From Tetracladium setigerum (Eukaryota > Ascomycota > Leotiomycetes > Helotiales): DNA of 64,000 bases. This document shows, one piece after another, positions 35,983 to 47,633 of this stretch. Both the position numbers and the translations under genes were made by a program. Location of the stretch: positions 1,984,001 to 2,048,000 of the forward strand of contig PZJY01000002.1 of assembly GCA_031472005.1 (NCBI GenBank), written 5' to 3'. The notes below the pieces were generated by a model, which was not told where the DNA came from, ran no database searches, and worked only from the letters and a program-made list of their open reading frames with translations. Within the stretch, counting starts at the first letter, position 1, and each line of letters begins with the position of its first letter.

Positions 35983-36066
35983 TATTAGATTAGGTATAGA
36001 TTAGACATAGACTAGACATAGATTAGACAGATTAGACATAGATTAGACGGAGATTAGACATAGATG
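35983..36066. repeat. Minisatellite of about 11-bp units (TTAGACATAGA)
   Basis: Roughly seven imperfect copies of TTAGACATAGA, some shortened or with one change, in the 3' flank of the regulator gene. Visible directly. Confidence 0.85.
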
Positions 36067-36381
36067 CCTGAGGTGTTTGATTAAAGTTCTTGAATTTTGG
36101 GATAGGAACTTATAGCGAGTCACATGAACGTTGGTGGTGCGGGTACTGTACTGCGCTTCAACAAGGAGTTAAGATGGCCATAATTCACCAAGGTTTCGGG
36201 CAGAGAATGAACTCATGAGATTTAGTCCATATTATCACCCGATCACTTGAAGCTCTAGGAAATATTCCGTCTATCTAACCCACGGAAACGAGCAATTATA
36301 GCAGGCGGACTTAACACCCCTCAATTTCCCCCCAAGGAATCAAGAGCTGCTGACCTTCTTGTGTCCGCTCTTTGTGCATTG

Positions 36382-37805
36382 TTAACGAACAAGAACACCT
36401 CTATATCTCAATTTCCCCTCCTTCAATCTTCCCACTGCCTCTTCCAAGCCATCTTGACTGAACTTAAAAAGCTCAACAACTGGTTTGATGTCGTGTTTGG
36501 CTGCAAATGTGAGCATTTCGTCATGGACGTTGCGCGAGGCGACCAGGTTGGAGTGGACGTTGTATCCATCGAAAAACATTGGCCAAGATCTTTTCGGCTA
36601 TCAGTTAGGCTTCAACTTTTGGGAAGGGAAGCTGGGAAGGGGCGTGGGTGGTGGGAGTTTAGGGAAGAAAGATGGAATGGGTAGAACGTGAAAATGGTTG
36701 GGGGATAACGAACGGTAGAAGGAAATCTTCAAATGGTGCTGAAAGTGGTACGATAGTACCAGCACGGGCTAAAACAGTTTTAACCATGAATCTAAGATGC
36801 AGTTAGATTTATTCATTGAAAGAAAAGGATTGTCAAAGCAATTTACGTACGCTTTCCAATCTGGATTTTTAGCTCCAGCCACGAGTAAAATATCAACCTA
36901 TGTCCACAAATATTAGCATTTATACTCCACATACAGACAAAATAAAGTATCCCAAGTGGTCAAGCACCCCACCAGATCAGAACAAGCTTACAGGCTTCCC
37001 CAACTTCTCCACCTCATTCAACAACAAAAACTCTGTAGCGCCAAAGCTCTTGGCCTCTGCCTCCTTCGAAGCACTAGTCGAGAAGACGACAACATCATGA
37101 CCAAGTTTAGCGGCAAATTGAATAGCAAGATGACCCAAACCACCGATACCAATGATTCCCACGCGGGCACCCGGGTAGAGGACGGATACTAGGGCAGAGT
37201 AGACGGTTGCGCCTGCACATTGGAGAGGCGCAGCATGTTCGGAGGCGAGAGCAGGTGGGATGACGTGAAGGTATGTTTCGACGCCAATGTCTGTGATGGG
37301 TGTAGTAGATTAGATTTTGCGTGATAGGTATTGAGAGGGAGAAGGAAGAAAGAGAAGCGCAACGAACAATATTCTGAGAAGGTTCCGGTATCGAAGTTTG
37401 ACTCTCCATAGATATCGCGCTCATAACACCAGATATCTTGACCTTTAAGACAATAGGTGCAATGACCACAGCTCTTTACTCACTCATCAGTGCCTCTTTA
37501 GATACAAAAACAAAATAAGGTTTTTTTTTTGAAGGAACTCACATTTCTCAAATATCCACCTCCCGCCCGATCGCCAACTTTAAACAAGGTTACTTCACTT
37601 CCAATCTTCTCAACTATGCCGACACCTTCATGACCTAGAGCACAACCTGCGCCGAGCATATGAACGTCTGAAGCGCAGAGACTGGCGTGGGTGATTTTGA
37701 GAAGAATTTCCTTTGGTTTGAGAGTGCTGGGCAGGTCGACGGGGACGTTTACGAGGCCGGTTGGGAGACCCGAAAGACGCTGTTGGTGAGTAGTGCTTCT
37801 GTCAT
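36382..37805 (-). CDS. Zinc-dependent alcohol dehydrogenase, ADH1-like (333 aa)
   Basis: Medium-chain NAD(H)-dependent alcohol dehydrogenase. Six exons: 37543-37805, 37368-37473, 36992-37290, 36851-36897, 36714-36791 and 36382-36589. Catalytic zinc region: LCASDVH and LGHEGVGIV. Structural zinc: four Cys in CGHCTYCLKGQDIWC. Cofactor motif: GIIGIGGLGHLAIQFA. The C-terminal part (FFDGYNVHSNLVASR, AAKHDIKPV) is typical of fungal ADHs. The frame breaks once in exon 1; one base added at the GGG run 37763-37765 restores FRVSPTGLVNVPVDL. With it, 1,002 bases are in frame. Introns range from 59 to 124 bp, and one uses GTTCGT as its 5' end. Physiological substrate not evident. Confidence 0.85.
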
Positions 37806-39546
37806 TTTGAAGATGTGGTTGATATGATATTGAGAGAGTGTGATGAGAGAAGATGGTGGAATGAAGGGAGGAGAAAGTGGTACTTATACTGAGATACTTG
37901 AGTACTATTGCCTTTATCGGTGGAGAATACTCCATCGTCCCATAAATCATGCCAGACATTTCAATCCTGCTTCAGCCAACAACTTCATTGCGTATACTTG
38001 GTTTTTCAATCCCCAAACAACACCAGTGATTACGTTTTCTCTCCGATATCATAATCGGGTGGATGGGGCAAAACAGTCTAGTATAAAGCAAAAGATCTCC
38101 TCGCTTAATTAAGCATCCAATAAAATGCCACCATTTTTCCACTCAGCATGCTTACTGTTCATCGGCGATAAGGCCGCCGCAACACCGACCAGGATATTCT
38201 TTTACTATTCAAAGTTCGGAACAAAATCTAGATCCCCATGTAAGCTGTTTAGGCTATGCTGCGTGCGTTAGCTGCAATAAAAAGAAGACCGGTGGAAAGA
38301 GAAGTGCGAGGTGCGGGAATCAGATGTGGGTGGGGGTGGAACAAGCCGCATGGAACTGCAGCAGCTAGCAGGCAGCTTCAAGACGCAAGAAGATTACTCT
38401 ACTATACGCATCAGACAATACCTTAATCACTAGAAGAAAGTAACTGACACCTGGACCAAGCAATAAAGTTTATATTCTTGATATTCTGATACCTAAAGAG
38501 TGGGAGGGAAGGCGGGCCGGATTCGGATTCTAGGAGAAGGCTACGTGTAACTTGAGACACGTAGTCCCGCTCTCCCACTATCATATATTTTCACCATTAT
38601 ATGATTGACCCGACATCTAGTCTGCCACCCCAAAATTTATCGCTTTAGCTAGTGGAAGCATAAGAACTACAAGAGACATCTAACCGACATCATCTGAAAG
38701 GAATTGATTCCAAACATGCCTGCTTTGCACACATCAAGTTATTCAAGACTTGCGAGAACATCAACAGTGGGCCCAAAAACGTTATCTGGGCACTTCTTCA
38801 ATGGAGGTTTTTGCCCGGAACAAGAACCTTGTTGAGGACTTGGCTGAAGGGGAGGTGCGTTGAAAGTGACAATTTCCTCCACCCACAAAATAATTGTCTT
38901 CTTCAAGTGAGCATCTCGCCCAATCAATCAACCGGTTCTCTGCACGATGTCTTTCTCTAAAGTGGAATTCACTAAACTGGCAAATGAGAAATCACTAACA
39001 GTAGGCATCCCACGCCATAATAGATGCCATAGAAGACGAAATTAAATACCAAATGAAAAGTCAAAAAGAGGATCTTTCTCAATTGAAGTCAAACTATAGG
39101 AAGAATGCTCAAAATATCATGTCCACAAAGTGCTGGGTGCGCCAGCGCCAGTTGGGTTGCTGCGTGAGGGCGTTTGGAAGAAATGTAAAAAAAAACAAAA
39201 AAAAAAACGGCATTGAGCGAGACAGTCGTGGAGAAGGGGTTAAAGGTTGGATTTATTGTGGAACCGCAGTTTCTAGTAGAACCGGGACAGGAAACAGAGG
39301 CGCAAAAAGGACAATTTAAAGAAGAGGCAGCAGAGGTGGAGGGATGGAGCAGCTATGGTTCACTTTTTCTCATATATCTGCACTAGTTTGGATTCCCCAC
39401 TAGGGAATCATCTCACAGACACCTAGGATTTCTAGAGATTTCTTGAGATTCGACAAATAGAATAACATTCAGTACAGTATTGCATCACACTTACCCAAAC
39501 CTACACAAAACAGTAGTAAAATCCAATCTAAGACAAAACAGAATAC
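37806..39546. other. Intergenic, no supported gene
   Basis: About 1.7 kb. Contains a perfect 8-bp stem inverted repeat at 38541-38564 and an A-rich run at about 39,187-39,207. No coding signal. Confidence 0.45.
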
Positions 39547-41522
39547 CTATAATCTAACCCTCCCACCACTTAACTCCTCCCACTCACCCTTCCCAAACTT
39601 AACATATGTGCCGCCTTGCAACCAGAACAACTCATCCTCGCCCACCTTCGCCGGATCCACGCCCTCTCCCCTTACAACATGTTTCTGCTGTTTGTTCGTG
39701 CCCGTAATCTGCATCTTCTTGATCCTTCTCAAAAATAATGGCACCGCAAATTTCGGTAAGTTTGCTGACGCATGGGTAGCTAATTCTTTGAGGAAAGTTT
39801 CATTGGGATCTTGCGCAAGAACAAGTGCAACACAGCCAGCACGACCATCGTGATGAGGGAGTTGCACGCCGTAGACGTTGGCCTCGTGAACGGCGGGGTG
39901 CGCGCCTAAGACTTCGGAGACTTCGTTGGTGGATACATTCTCGGCTTTCCAGCGGAATGTGTCGCCGATTCGATCAGAGAAGAAAGTGCGGCCTTCGGTG
40001 TCGTGGGAGACAATATCACCAGTGCGAAAGTAGGCATCGCCTTTCTTGAACACGTCGCGCATGATTTTACTATTCGTGCTTTCGGGATTGTTGAAATAGC
40101 CTTGGAATTTGGAAGGGATGTCGTCGGCGTCGAGTTGGTAGAGAAGTTCGCCCGGCTTGCCGTTGCGAGGAATGCGCGTACAAAAATTGGTTTTTGGGTC
40201 ACGATAGGGTTGTTCGGTCTCAATGTCGAGTTCTACGAGCGCGGAAGCGGCATCTGTGAATGCCATGCCAATCGTGCCAAGACGACCAATTGCTCCTTTG
40301 GAGAAGTCATTTCGACTGAAATTCCAAGCACCGGATGTCCCCTCTGTGGCGGAATAGAATTCACCAATATCTTGGATGCCGAAACGCTCCTTGAAGCGAT
40401 CCCAGATTTCGGGACGAAGACCGTTACCGAATGCAGCTCTAACATCGTTCTTTTTGTCGAGACTCTCGCCACTGACAGGATCTGTTTGTGGAGCGGCAGC
40501 TAGGAGGTAGCGACAGGTTTCTCCAACATATTGTATACATGTAGCTTTAGATGCCCTTACTTCTTCCCAGAATGTCTTCGTGCCGAATTTCCTGCCGAGA
40601 GAAAATGTTGCACCCCAGCTTAAACTCATGCCAAAGCCAAGAAGTGAAGCAGATGAATGGTAAAGAGGCATACACTTTTTGGTCAGTTTCGACGCTAACG
40701 GTATAGGAGATAACATACCGAATAGAAAATATCTGTAGTCCGGAAATGCAACCACCAGGGCACAATATTACCTGCGGTAATCACTTTATTCCATGATACA
40801 ATAGCTGGTTTAGGGAGGCCGGTCGTTCCGCTGGTGTAAATGAGAATAGCCATATTCTCTAGTTTATTTTCTGATCTCTCAGCGTCTGGCTGTCGAACGG
40901 GTTCAATGGCCGCTGCTTCAGCTTGGAGTTGAGGTGTGAAAATCTCAATTTGAATATTTGGTAACTCGTCCCGGAGATCTTGGGTGATGTTGTCCTGGAC
41001 CTCGAAATCGACAAGCACTAGCCTGGCTGTCGATACTCGAATACAATGAGACAACGCCTTGCTGGATAAATTGTAATTGATGAAGGCTGGCTTTGCTCCA
41101 ATCGACCAGAGACCAAACCACACGAAGATAAATTGTTCGGTGTTCGTAAAGTCCATTGCCACAATCTCTTTCGACTTAATGCCATGCGTCTTCTTCAGCC
41201 ACGTGCCATACTTCAATGCCATATCATAGACCTGTTTGTATGTCCATTGTCGCCCCTCGAATATGAGAAGGGTCTTGTCGGCAAGCTTTCCTAAGGCGCT
41301 TTCTTCGAGGATGTAGAACAAGTTGAGCCGGTCCTTCTTCTCCCGATTACTGCCCTTGATGCGGCATTTCATGAGACCACCGATTAGATAAAAGTCGTAG
41401 CCGACGCCGGTTCTTGCATTGAGATATGCTAGACCTGCGAGTGCGGCGGGAGCCGCCAGGGCGAGTGGAACTGGGAGACGTCAGCATGGCAAGAAAGATA
41501 CGAGAGCGAACCTACCTGGCAT
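39547..41522 (-). CDS. FAT1: Very long-chain acyl-CoA synthetase / fatty acid transporter (628 aa)
   Basis: AMP-forming acyl-CoA synthetase of the FATP/FAT1 branch: activates long and very long-chain fatty acids and couples import to activation at the plasma, ER or peroxisomal membrane. Exon 1 is only 7 bases (41516-41522, ATG CCA G); exon 2 is 40719-41470 and exon 3 is 39547-40674, all in frame. The hydrophobic N-terminal segment (LALAAPAALAGLAYL) fits the membrane helix of FAT1. AMP-binding motif: ILIYTSGTTGLPKPAIVSW. The FATP motif region contains YFRTGDIVSHD and DRIGDTFRWKAENVSTNEV. The C-terminus ends GGRVRL with no clear peroxisomal signal. The tiny first exon is inferred from splice sites and phase. 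No frame defects in 1.9 kb. Confidence 0.88.
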
Positions 41523-42251
41523 CTCGCAAACGCAAACGCAAATGCAGTGGTGGAATAAGAAATGTAATGTATAGTTGCAATTCCACAAGGATTGAGAGTA
41601 GTGGAATGGACAAAGAGAGAGGAAGATGATGAGGAAACGAAAATAAATGGGGGATTAGCTGCATAAACACAGGTCTAAAACACCCCCTCCCAGATGCTAC
41701 CGAGCTTCAATTACTGGATTGAAGTCTGGGGAAGCTCTCCAAGGCCCCGTGGGGTAGTCAAAAGAGGAGAAGCGAAGTGCGCGGATGGCTGCGAGGCTGG
41801 CTGGAGAGTGGTTGCGCGCTCACTTGAGGTCGCGATCATGCGCATGCCTCGGTATGTTTTCCGCCAACGTTTCGTTTCTCCTCATTCTCCTCATTTTTCT
41901 TTGGTCGCTCAGTTGAGACTTGTGTGCAAGGCGCTACAAACTGTGAAAAACAACACATTTCGCTTATCGTAGTGGCGCAAGAAAAAGAATAAAATAGAGT
42001 TCAAGAGTGAGAAATGATGATGAAGAAGAAGAAGAGAGAGAGAGAGAGAAGGAGGAGAAGAACATTCGACGTCGTGCCCCTGTCATACTCGGAAATCTAT
42101 CCCAGTGAGGCAGGCCGCCAAGGGGTTTTGTCAGCCTTGCCTTGGCAAATGTAGCCTTCTCGGCATGAAGTTTAACAGGCTGTGTGAATTTGGGGGGTTT
42201 GGACTATCATAACATCTGGTCTCTGCAGATGCGACAATCAACAACACCACC
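41523..42251. other. Divergent intergenic region with GA-rich microsatellite
   Basis: Lies between FAT1 (minus) and PIG-S (plus), so it carries both promoters. Bases about 42,014-42,060 are a purine-rich run of GAA and GA units on the plus strand. No open frame of note. Confidence 0.5.
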
Positions 42252-43926
42252 ATGCCAACAGATCCAAAAGCGCCCATTGCGGGGGACGCTGTATCTAGCT
42301 CAAAAATCGATAATGTGAACGCAGACGAGGTTCCGCCCGCCAACGCGGTGCTGGCTGCGCCCAAGAAAAAGGAGCCTCCCCCAGAGAAACCGGAGAGTAT
42401 TCGACTGCGAATCTATGTCATTCTTTCGTTTTGGCTCGTGATAGCATTTTTAGGATTGCCAATATGGTGGTGGACAACATCAATATACAGGGCGAACCTG
42501 CCGCTAGCGCAGATGGAGGATTGGGCGGATGGACGAGTACACATGTTCCTGCCTCTTGGTTGAGACGAAACGCGCTGATTACAACAGGCTTGTCGCCCGG
42601 TATTTCCATTGCGCATATCGATTGAGGCAGAGTCACTGTCGGAAAACGAAGCGCAACTTCTTCTACGAACAACTCAACATGCGCTGGACGATTTGAATGA
42701 GTTCTCGGCGCATCATCTGAGGTTGCAACTTGCGCCCTCCACGAATCCAAATTCAACCATCCTCGAAATGGCTACTCCAGAAGTCAACGAGGAAACGGCG
42801 CTTGTTATCAGATTGATTCCAGGAGCAGTAACAAGTGCAGATCTACAACCATATTCCCCTATTCTGGATATTCAATATACCCGAACCAAGTCCCGTCGTC
42901 CTCATCCTCTCCATCCTCTCTCGCAAATTATATTGCCAACACTCTCAGTAGAATGTTCTCAGAAGAACAAGCGATGATTGCCTACCTTCTCTCAACGTCA
43001 TCCGCCCCTCCTGAAAGATCACCCAAGGCACTTGCTCCAGAAGCAGCCGAATCACTGCACAAATGGACAACCCGTTCAATGAAGTACTCACGAACCTACC
43101 ACCTCACCTTCTCCCTCTTCACACAGAGTGCCACACCGTCCACATGGGCTATTGAATCCGCTCTCGAAGAGCACATGAAACCCTTCTCTCTTCCCTCTCC
43201 GCAATCAGCAATTTCACCATTGACACACAAATCCAACTTTATGCCACCCCAGGTGTATCAGGCCAAGTTCTCAAAAAGGAAGACCTCTCCAACTTCATCA
43301 ACGCCGCTGAATGGCCCTTATCCCCCAGCATCGGCGGCGCCCCAACAATAAACTTCATCATCTACGTCGGTGACATGGAAGTCGAAGGCGGTGGGAAAAG
43401 TTGGCTAATCCCACAATGGGGAGGAGTGATTATCCAATCCAGCATCGACGATTTACGGCCAGCTATGTTGGTGTTTTCGAACCAACTGATGTCTCTTCTC
43501 GGAGCTCCAGAAAGTAGTTCACTGCCCCTTCGTCTAATGACACTCGTGCGCGTCCGCTCTGCCGGCCTTCTTCTCAAAGCCTCGGGAACAATGGGTTCTC
43601 TCGCTCGTCTAAGTATCGGCTTATCATCCATTTCAATTCCCGAATCTGTTGCAGATGGTGTACGGACCACCATCGTCCATTTGCGCAAAGCATGTGATGG
43701 GCTAGGTGGAAGGGAAGGATTGGAGAATGCGAGAATAGCGGAGGAAGCAGCAGAGAAAGCCTTTTTTGAGAAGAGTATGGTGGGACAGGTGTATTTCCCA
43801 GATGAGCATAAAATTGCGGTGTATTTGCCGCTACTAGGACCTGTGGGCGTGCCGCTTGTCATGGGTGTTGTGAAGGAGGTTAAGGCGTGGTTGAAACGGA
43901 GGAGTGCAGCGAGGCTGGCAGTGTAA
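42252..43926 (+). CDS. GPI17: GPI transamidase subunit PIG-S (541 aa)
   Basis: Subunit of the ER GPI-anchor transamidase, which attaches GPI anchors to secretory proteins. Two exons, 42252-42536 and 42588-43926, with a 51 bp intron (GTACAC..CAACAG). The N-terminal membrane helix is followed by the family hallmark: IYVILSFWLVIAFLGLPIWWWTTSIYRANLPL. A C-terminal helix (LPLLGPVGVPLVMGVVKEV) is the second membrane anchor. Luminal segments such as SWLIPQWGGVII and the RARL-type helix region fit. Two single-base losses break the raw frame: the CCC run 42880-42882 (restores QYTPNQVPSSSSSP) and the AAA run 43178-43180 (restores HMKTLLSSLSAISNFTI). Corrected length matches the roughly 530 aa usual for the family. 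Confidence 0.85.
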
Positions 43927-44287
43927 TTTGTAGCGTATGTTGAAAAAAATACCAAATTCAGTTCTTGTCAGTCCAATTGCTTTCTGGGGTCCATGGTGCT
44001 TGTTTCTTCTTGTCATTCAAACTGGCCAATTTCATGGACGAAGAACAAATATAATGGGTGATCACGTGGGGTCAACTGACATTAACTTGCCAATTAATCA
44101 ATAGAAGATGTCAGAACTCGAGAAAGAAGGACCATCATTGGATAACTCATAATTGGATTGGCCCGTATGTAAATTCTGACATGCCCTCTTTCTCAAGAAA
44201 CAAACTCCCAATATCAACCTCAAACTTTTCCCACCTTTTCTTTCGCCAACCACAACCCAAAAAATCCCACCCCATTCCCCCACTCCC
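43927..44287. other. Convergent spacer
   Basis: Between the 3' ends of PIG-S (plus) and the MYND gene (minus). Nothing seen. Confidence 0.4.
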
Positions 44288-44920
44288 TCAAGAATCCTTA
44301 GCCAACTTCTTACAGGCAGCTTTATGAAGCGGCCAATCCTGCGCCTGATGTTCCTTCCCACAATAAAACGTAACCTTACACCTCGCACAGCGAAACGTAT
44401 TCTTCACCTCCTTACAAACCTTACACGGCTTAATCTCCCCCTTCACCACTCCCACCGTACTCTCCCCACTTTCTGCTCCAGTGGTCTTCCGAGGCACCGA
44501 CGACATCTCCATCATCAACTTCTGCATATTCTGCCTGGCTCTCGTATCACACTCTGGCTTCCCACACGCGGCCATTGAAATGGTGTGGATAAACGGATCG
44601 GATTTGACGTGCAGCCAAGACATGGGATTTAGGATGACTTGGGTTGTTGGAGATGAGCAGATGCAGCATTGTGGGTTGGAGGCTGCAAGGCATGCATCAT
44701 AGTGTTCCAGAAGGAGCGGTTTGATGGTGGACATGAAGAGGTTTGCGTCGGGGTTGGTGGTGTCAAACAGGGCGATGGGGAAAGAGTGGATGAAGCTAAT
44801 CAGTTATTGTTACATAAATGATACTCGTGTTGGGTAGAGAATTGGGAGGGAAAAAAAGATAACTTACGTGAGGGTTTCCTTGTCACAGCGGAATTCAATG
44901 CGAACATCTTTGGTGGCCAT
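44288..44920 (-). CDS. MYND-type zinc-finger protein (186 aa)
   Basis: Two exons, 44868-44920 and 44288-44795, with a 72 bp intron (44796-44867, GTAAGT..GATTAG); 561 bases in frame. The C-terminal MYND finger spans about residues 140-182. It has paired Cys in CKVC and CARC, then FYCGKEHQ, DWPLHKAACKK: the C-x2-C..C-x2-C..C-x3-C/H..H-x3-C pattern. MYND domains bind proline-rich partners. The N-terminal part holds further Cys pairs (CCICSS, CGKPEC) that may bind another zinc. No SET domain, so not a methyltransferase. Role unknown. Confidence 0.82.
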
Positions 44921-47633
44921 CGTGCTGTATTTGGGTCCTTTTTGCAATCGGGAAAATGGTTATCAGGCAATTTTTTATTTCGCTCTCTGATTTAGCCGAA
45001 AAATGGAATCGTTGTTGTCTTTTTAGAGAGTTGTTGTGTTGTTTTTTTGCTTGGTTAATACAGTAGCAAGTTACGTGTAGTAGTTACATGCGGGGAGAAC
45101 TCATGATGAAACCTGGGAAGCGCGTGATCACGTGAATGGAATTGGCGGAACCATTGAGCTTTCAAGTTCACATCTACCACCATTAAGATCCAAGAACCTA
45201 TCGGGTTTTTCAAGACTATCACAATTATCTCAATGATGATGCACTTCAGGCACGAAGGTTACGGGATCCTTCATATCCCGTGCCGCAGTTGATTGTGTTT
45301 TCTTACCAACAAGCCGAAATGGTCAGCCATCCCTACAGTGACAGGTCGCAGGAACTAACTTTTATATGTTAGAAAAGAGAGGCTGTTGACGCCAAATAAA
45401 ACCCAACGAATTGTGAGTGCGACAAACAAATGCCGCATATTACTTCAATCAATGGTTCCATTGAGAGAAATTGAATCAGTTGACCATGGATGACAACCAT
45501 TCTCCTTCCCCTTCTCCAAGAGTCAATCGATAATGATAATTCCTAAGCAGTACTCTACTGGTGAACAACTTGCAGGAACAACAGCATAGGAATGTTGGAA
45601 ATAAAGTCAGGATCTGCTCTCCTTGCTATGCTTATGAACCCAACGCCGCTCCGGGCCACTGCATTCTATGGGATATTTCGACCAAAAAAAAGGCTGTCGT
45701 GGCAAGTATCCATCCACAACCGACGTCCGTACCTTGTTCACATTGCAACATCGACTGCAACGAAACAGATCCCAGTACAGACTTTGGATTCCGCACAAGA
45801 CAAGTCTCAAATTTATTGTTTTCATGAGAAGGAAGAATCTTCCCCGAGACTATGTCTAGACTTCTGCTTTTCCTCACCTTGTGGCTCATTTTTTGGACTG
45901 TGCGAATGGTGGTAGTTGTGCTAGTTCATCCATTTCACATATACTCTTAGGAGGTTTTGGGTGTGATTCAATTCCACCATTTGCAGGCTTTGGAACTTCT
46001 GTTGAGTGCTGGACATGCAAAGTCTAGTTAGTTCTCTGAGAATCTGAGATGATGTGAATTTGGCTCAGTCTGAAGCTGAAATTGGTAACTCGTCTCCTCC
46101 TTGCGTTGGACATCTTGCGTTGGATGTCGTGGGTTGGATATCTTGCGTTGGATGTGTTGCGTTGGGTATCTTGTGTAGTACAGAACTTCCATGCCTTGGA
46201 TATCCTGCGTGGTACAGAACAACTACTAACCCGGCAATTATTATGGGCATAACCTGGAATATGGATCTGAGAATATTACGCCACATGTTTGATCCATCCT
46301 TGCTAGGTAGAATATGCTCCGCATACGAAGATACAAACCCTTTATCGTCGAACTCTCCATCCGTTTTGCAGCGAGGCTCAAGCTAACCCGCCGTTGAGAT
46401 TTCGCGACGGTGTGGAATACAACCAGTGGAGCCTATTATTGTGGATTTCATTGTGGAGCTGGGATCTGCCGCCAGGACGCGCTTGTCAGGCATTAGCATC
46501 AATTCTTAATAGCCATTATGAATGTCTATTTCCACTTGATCATTAGTTTGAATCCTTTCTGTGTCACCGCGTTTGTACATTATTTACCCCTCCACTAAGG
46601 AGTGTTGGGTACATGCAGCAGCTCTTCCAATTACTGAAGCTGCAGTCAGGTGTGTGCGACCAACGCCACATTGTTATAATCGAGACGAATAGCCGATCCG
46701 ATCCACCGCAGCCAGCCAGCCACTTCAGACGACCACGAATCTTTCCTTTCTTTCGCAGCATCCGCTTAAAAGAACAGCTCCCCGCAATCCTTGAATTGAA
46801 TTTGAAACATACCGGAGGTAAGGGGAATAATGTACATGCCCAGAACCAGCGACATGCAGGAGCGAGATGAGCGGCGGATGGATTATTGACCAGGCAGGGA
46901 TTGACACTTTTGACGTGACTCGATCTCTCTCGACAGCCGAGCGAACCATGCAGGTGATGCGCGACTACTGCTGTTGATGTGAGAGTGCGCCAAGCCCAAA
47001 GGCCTGCCTTTAACTTATGAAATCATGGATCCAAGACACGGGATTGTACATCACAGCTTCTGACTAGTTACTTGCACCAGTGCTTGTAGTGGGTATGGAA
47101 AATAACGTTTACAGTAGCTGGTTTGGTCCTGTACGCCCTCCCCTTTCCCCCTCTTTCCCACGTTTTCTTCGGCGCAGCCGATCGGCTTCCGTTTAGAACT
47201 TCTTCAAACGAACAGAAAGAAGGAAAGCTCAAGGGACGGACAATCCTCTTGTGCCGTGTCGTGCGTGGTGCACCGATGGGGAAGGTAAAATCCGGGGTCG
47301 ACAGTCGAAACAGGAGATGGTCGATGTCGAGTCTCAAGGGACCATCAATAAATAATAATAATAATGGATGGAGCAAGGTTCAACTTTATCCAACATTCTC
47401 AACTGCTCTCCGGTGATACGACCGCCACTCGCTAGCTGGCGGACAAGGATGATATTCCTGGGATGGATGGGGCGTTCGTCTACACATAGGAATAAAGGTT
47501 AAAGTACCTGCTTACCCCATCACTTTCTCCTTCTGAACGCCGACTACCTCTTTTAAAGTATCTGCGGCGCCTGAATGATTTACTAAACATCTATGGGACC
47601 CTCGACGACGCTCGATTCGAATATTTCGTCGAT
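44921..47633. other. Gene-free stretch of 2.7 kb
   Basis: Many short overlapping open frames on both strands, none with domain-like sequence. Includes the imperfect repeat at 46.1 kb listed separately. The right end is the promoter of the membrane protein gene. Confidence 0.5.
46101..46210. repeat. Imperfect tandem repeat around TTGCGTTGGATATC
   Basis: About seven degenerate copies of a 14-15 bp unit (CTTGCGTTGGATATC and variants such as TTGCGTTGGATGTG, CTTGTGTAGTACAG). Visible directly; not coding. Confidence 0.7.

Noticed and set aside
39187..39207. A-rich run as a possible retroelement tail
   Set aside because: No coding remains or target-site duplication beside it; simple sequence only.
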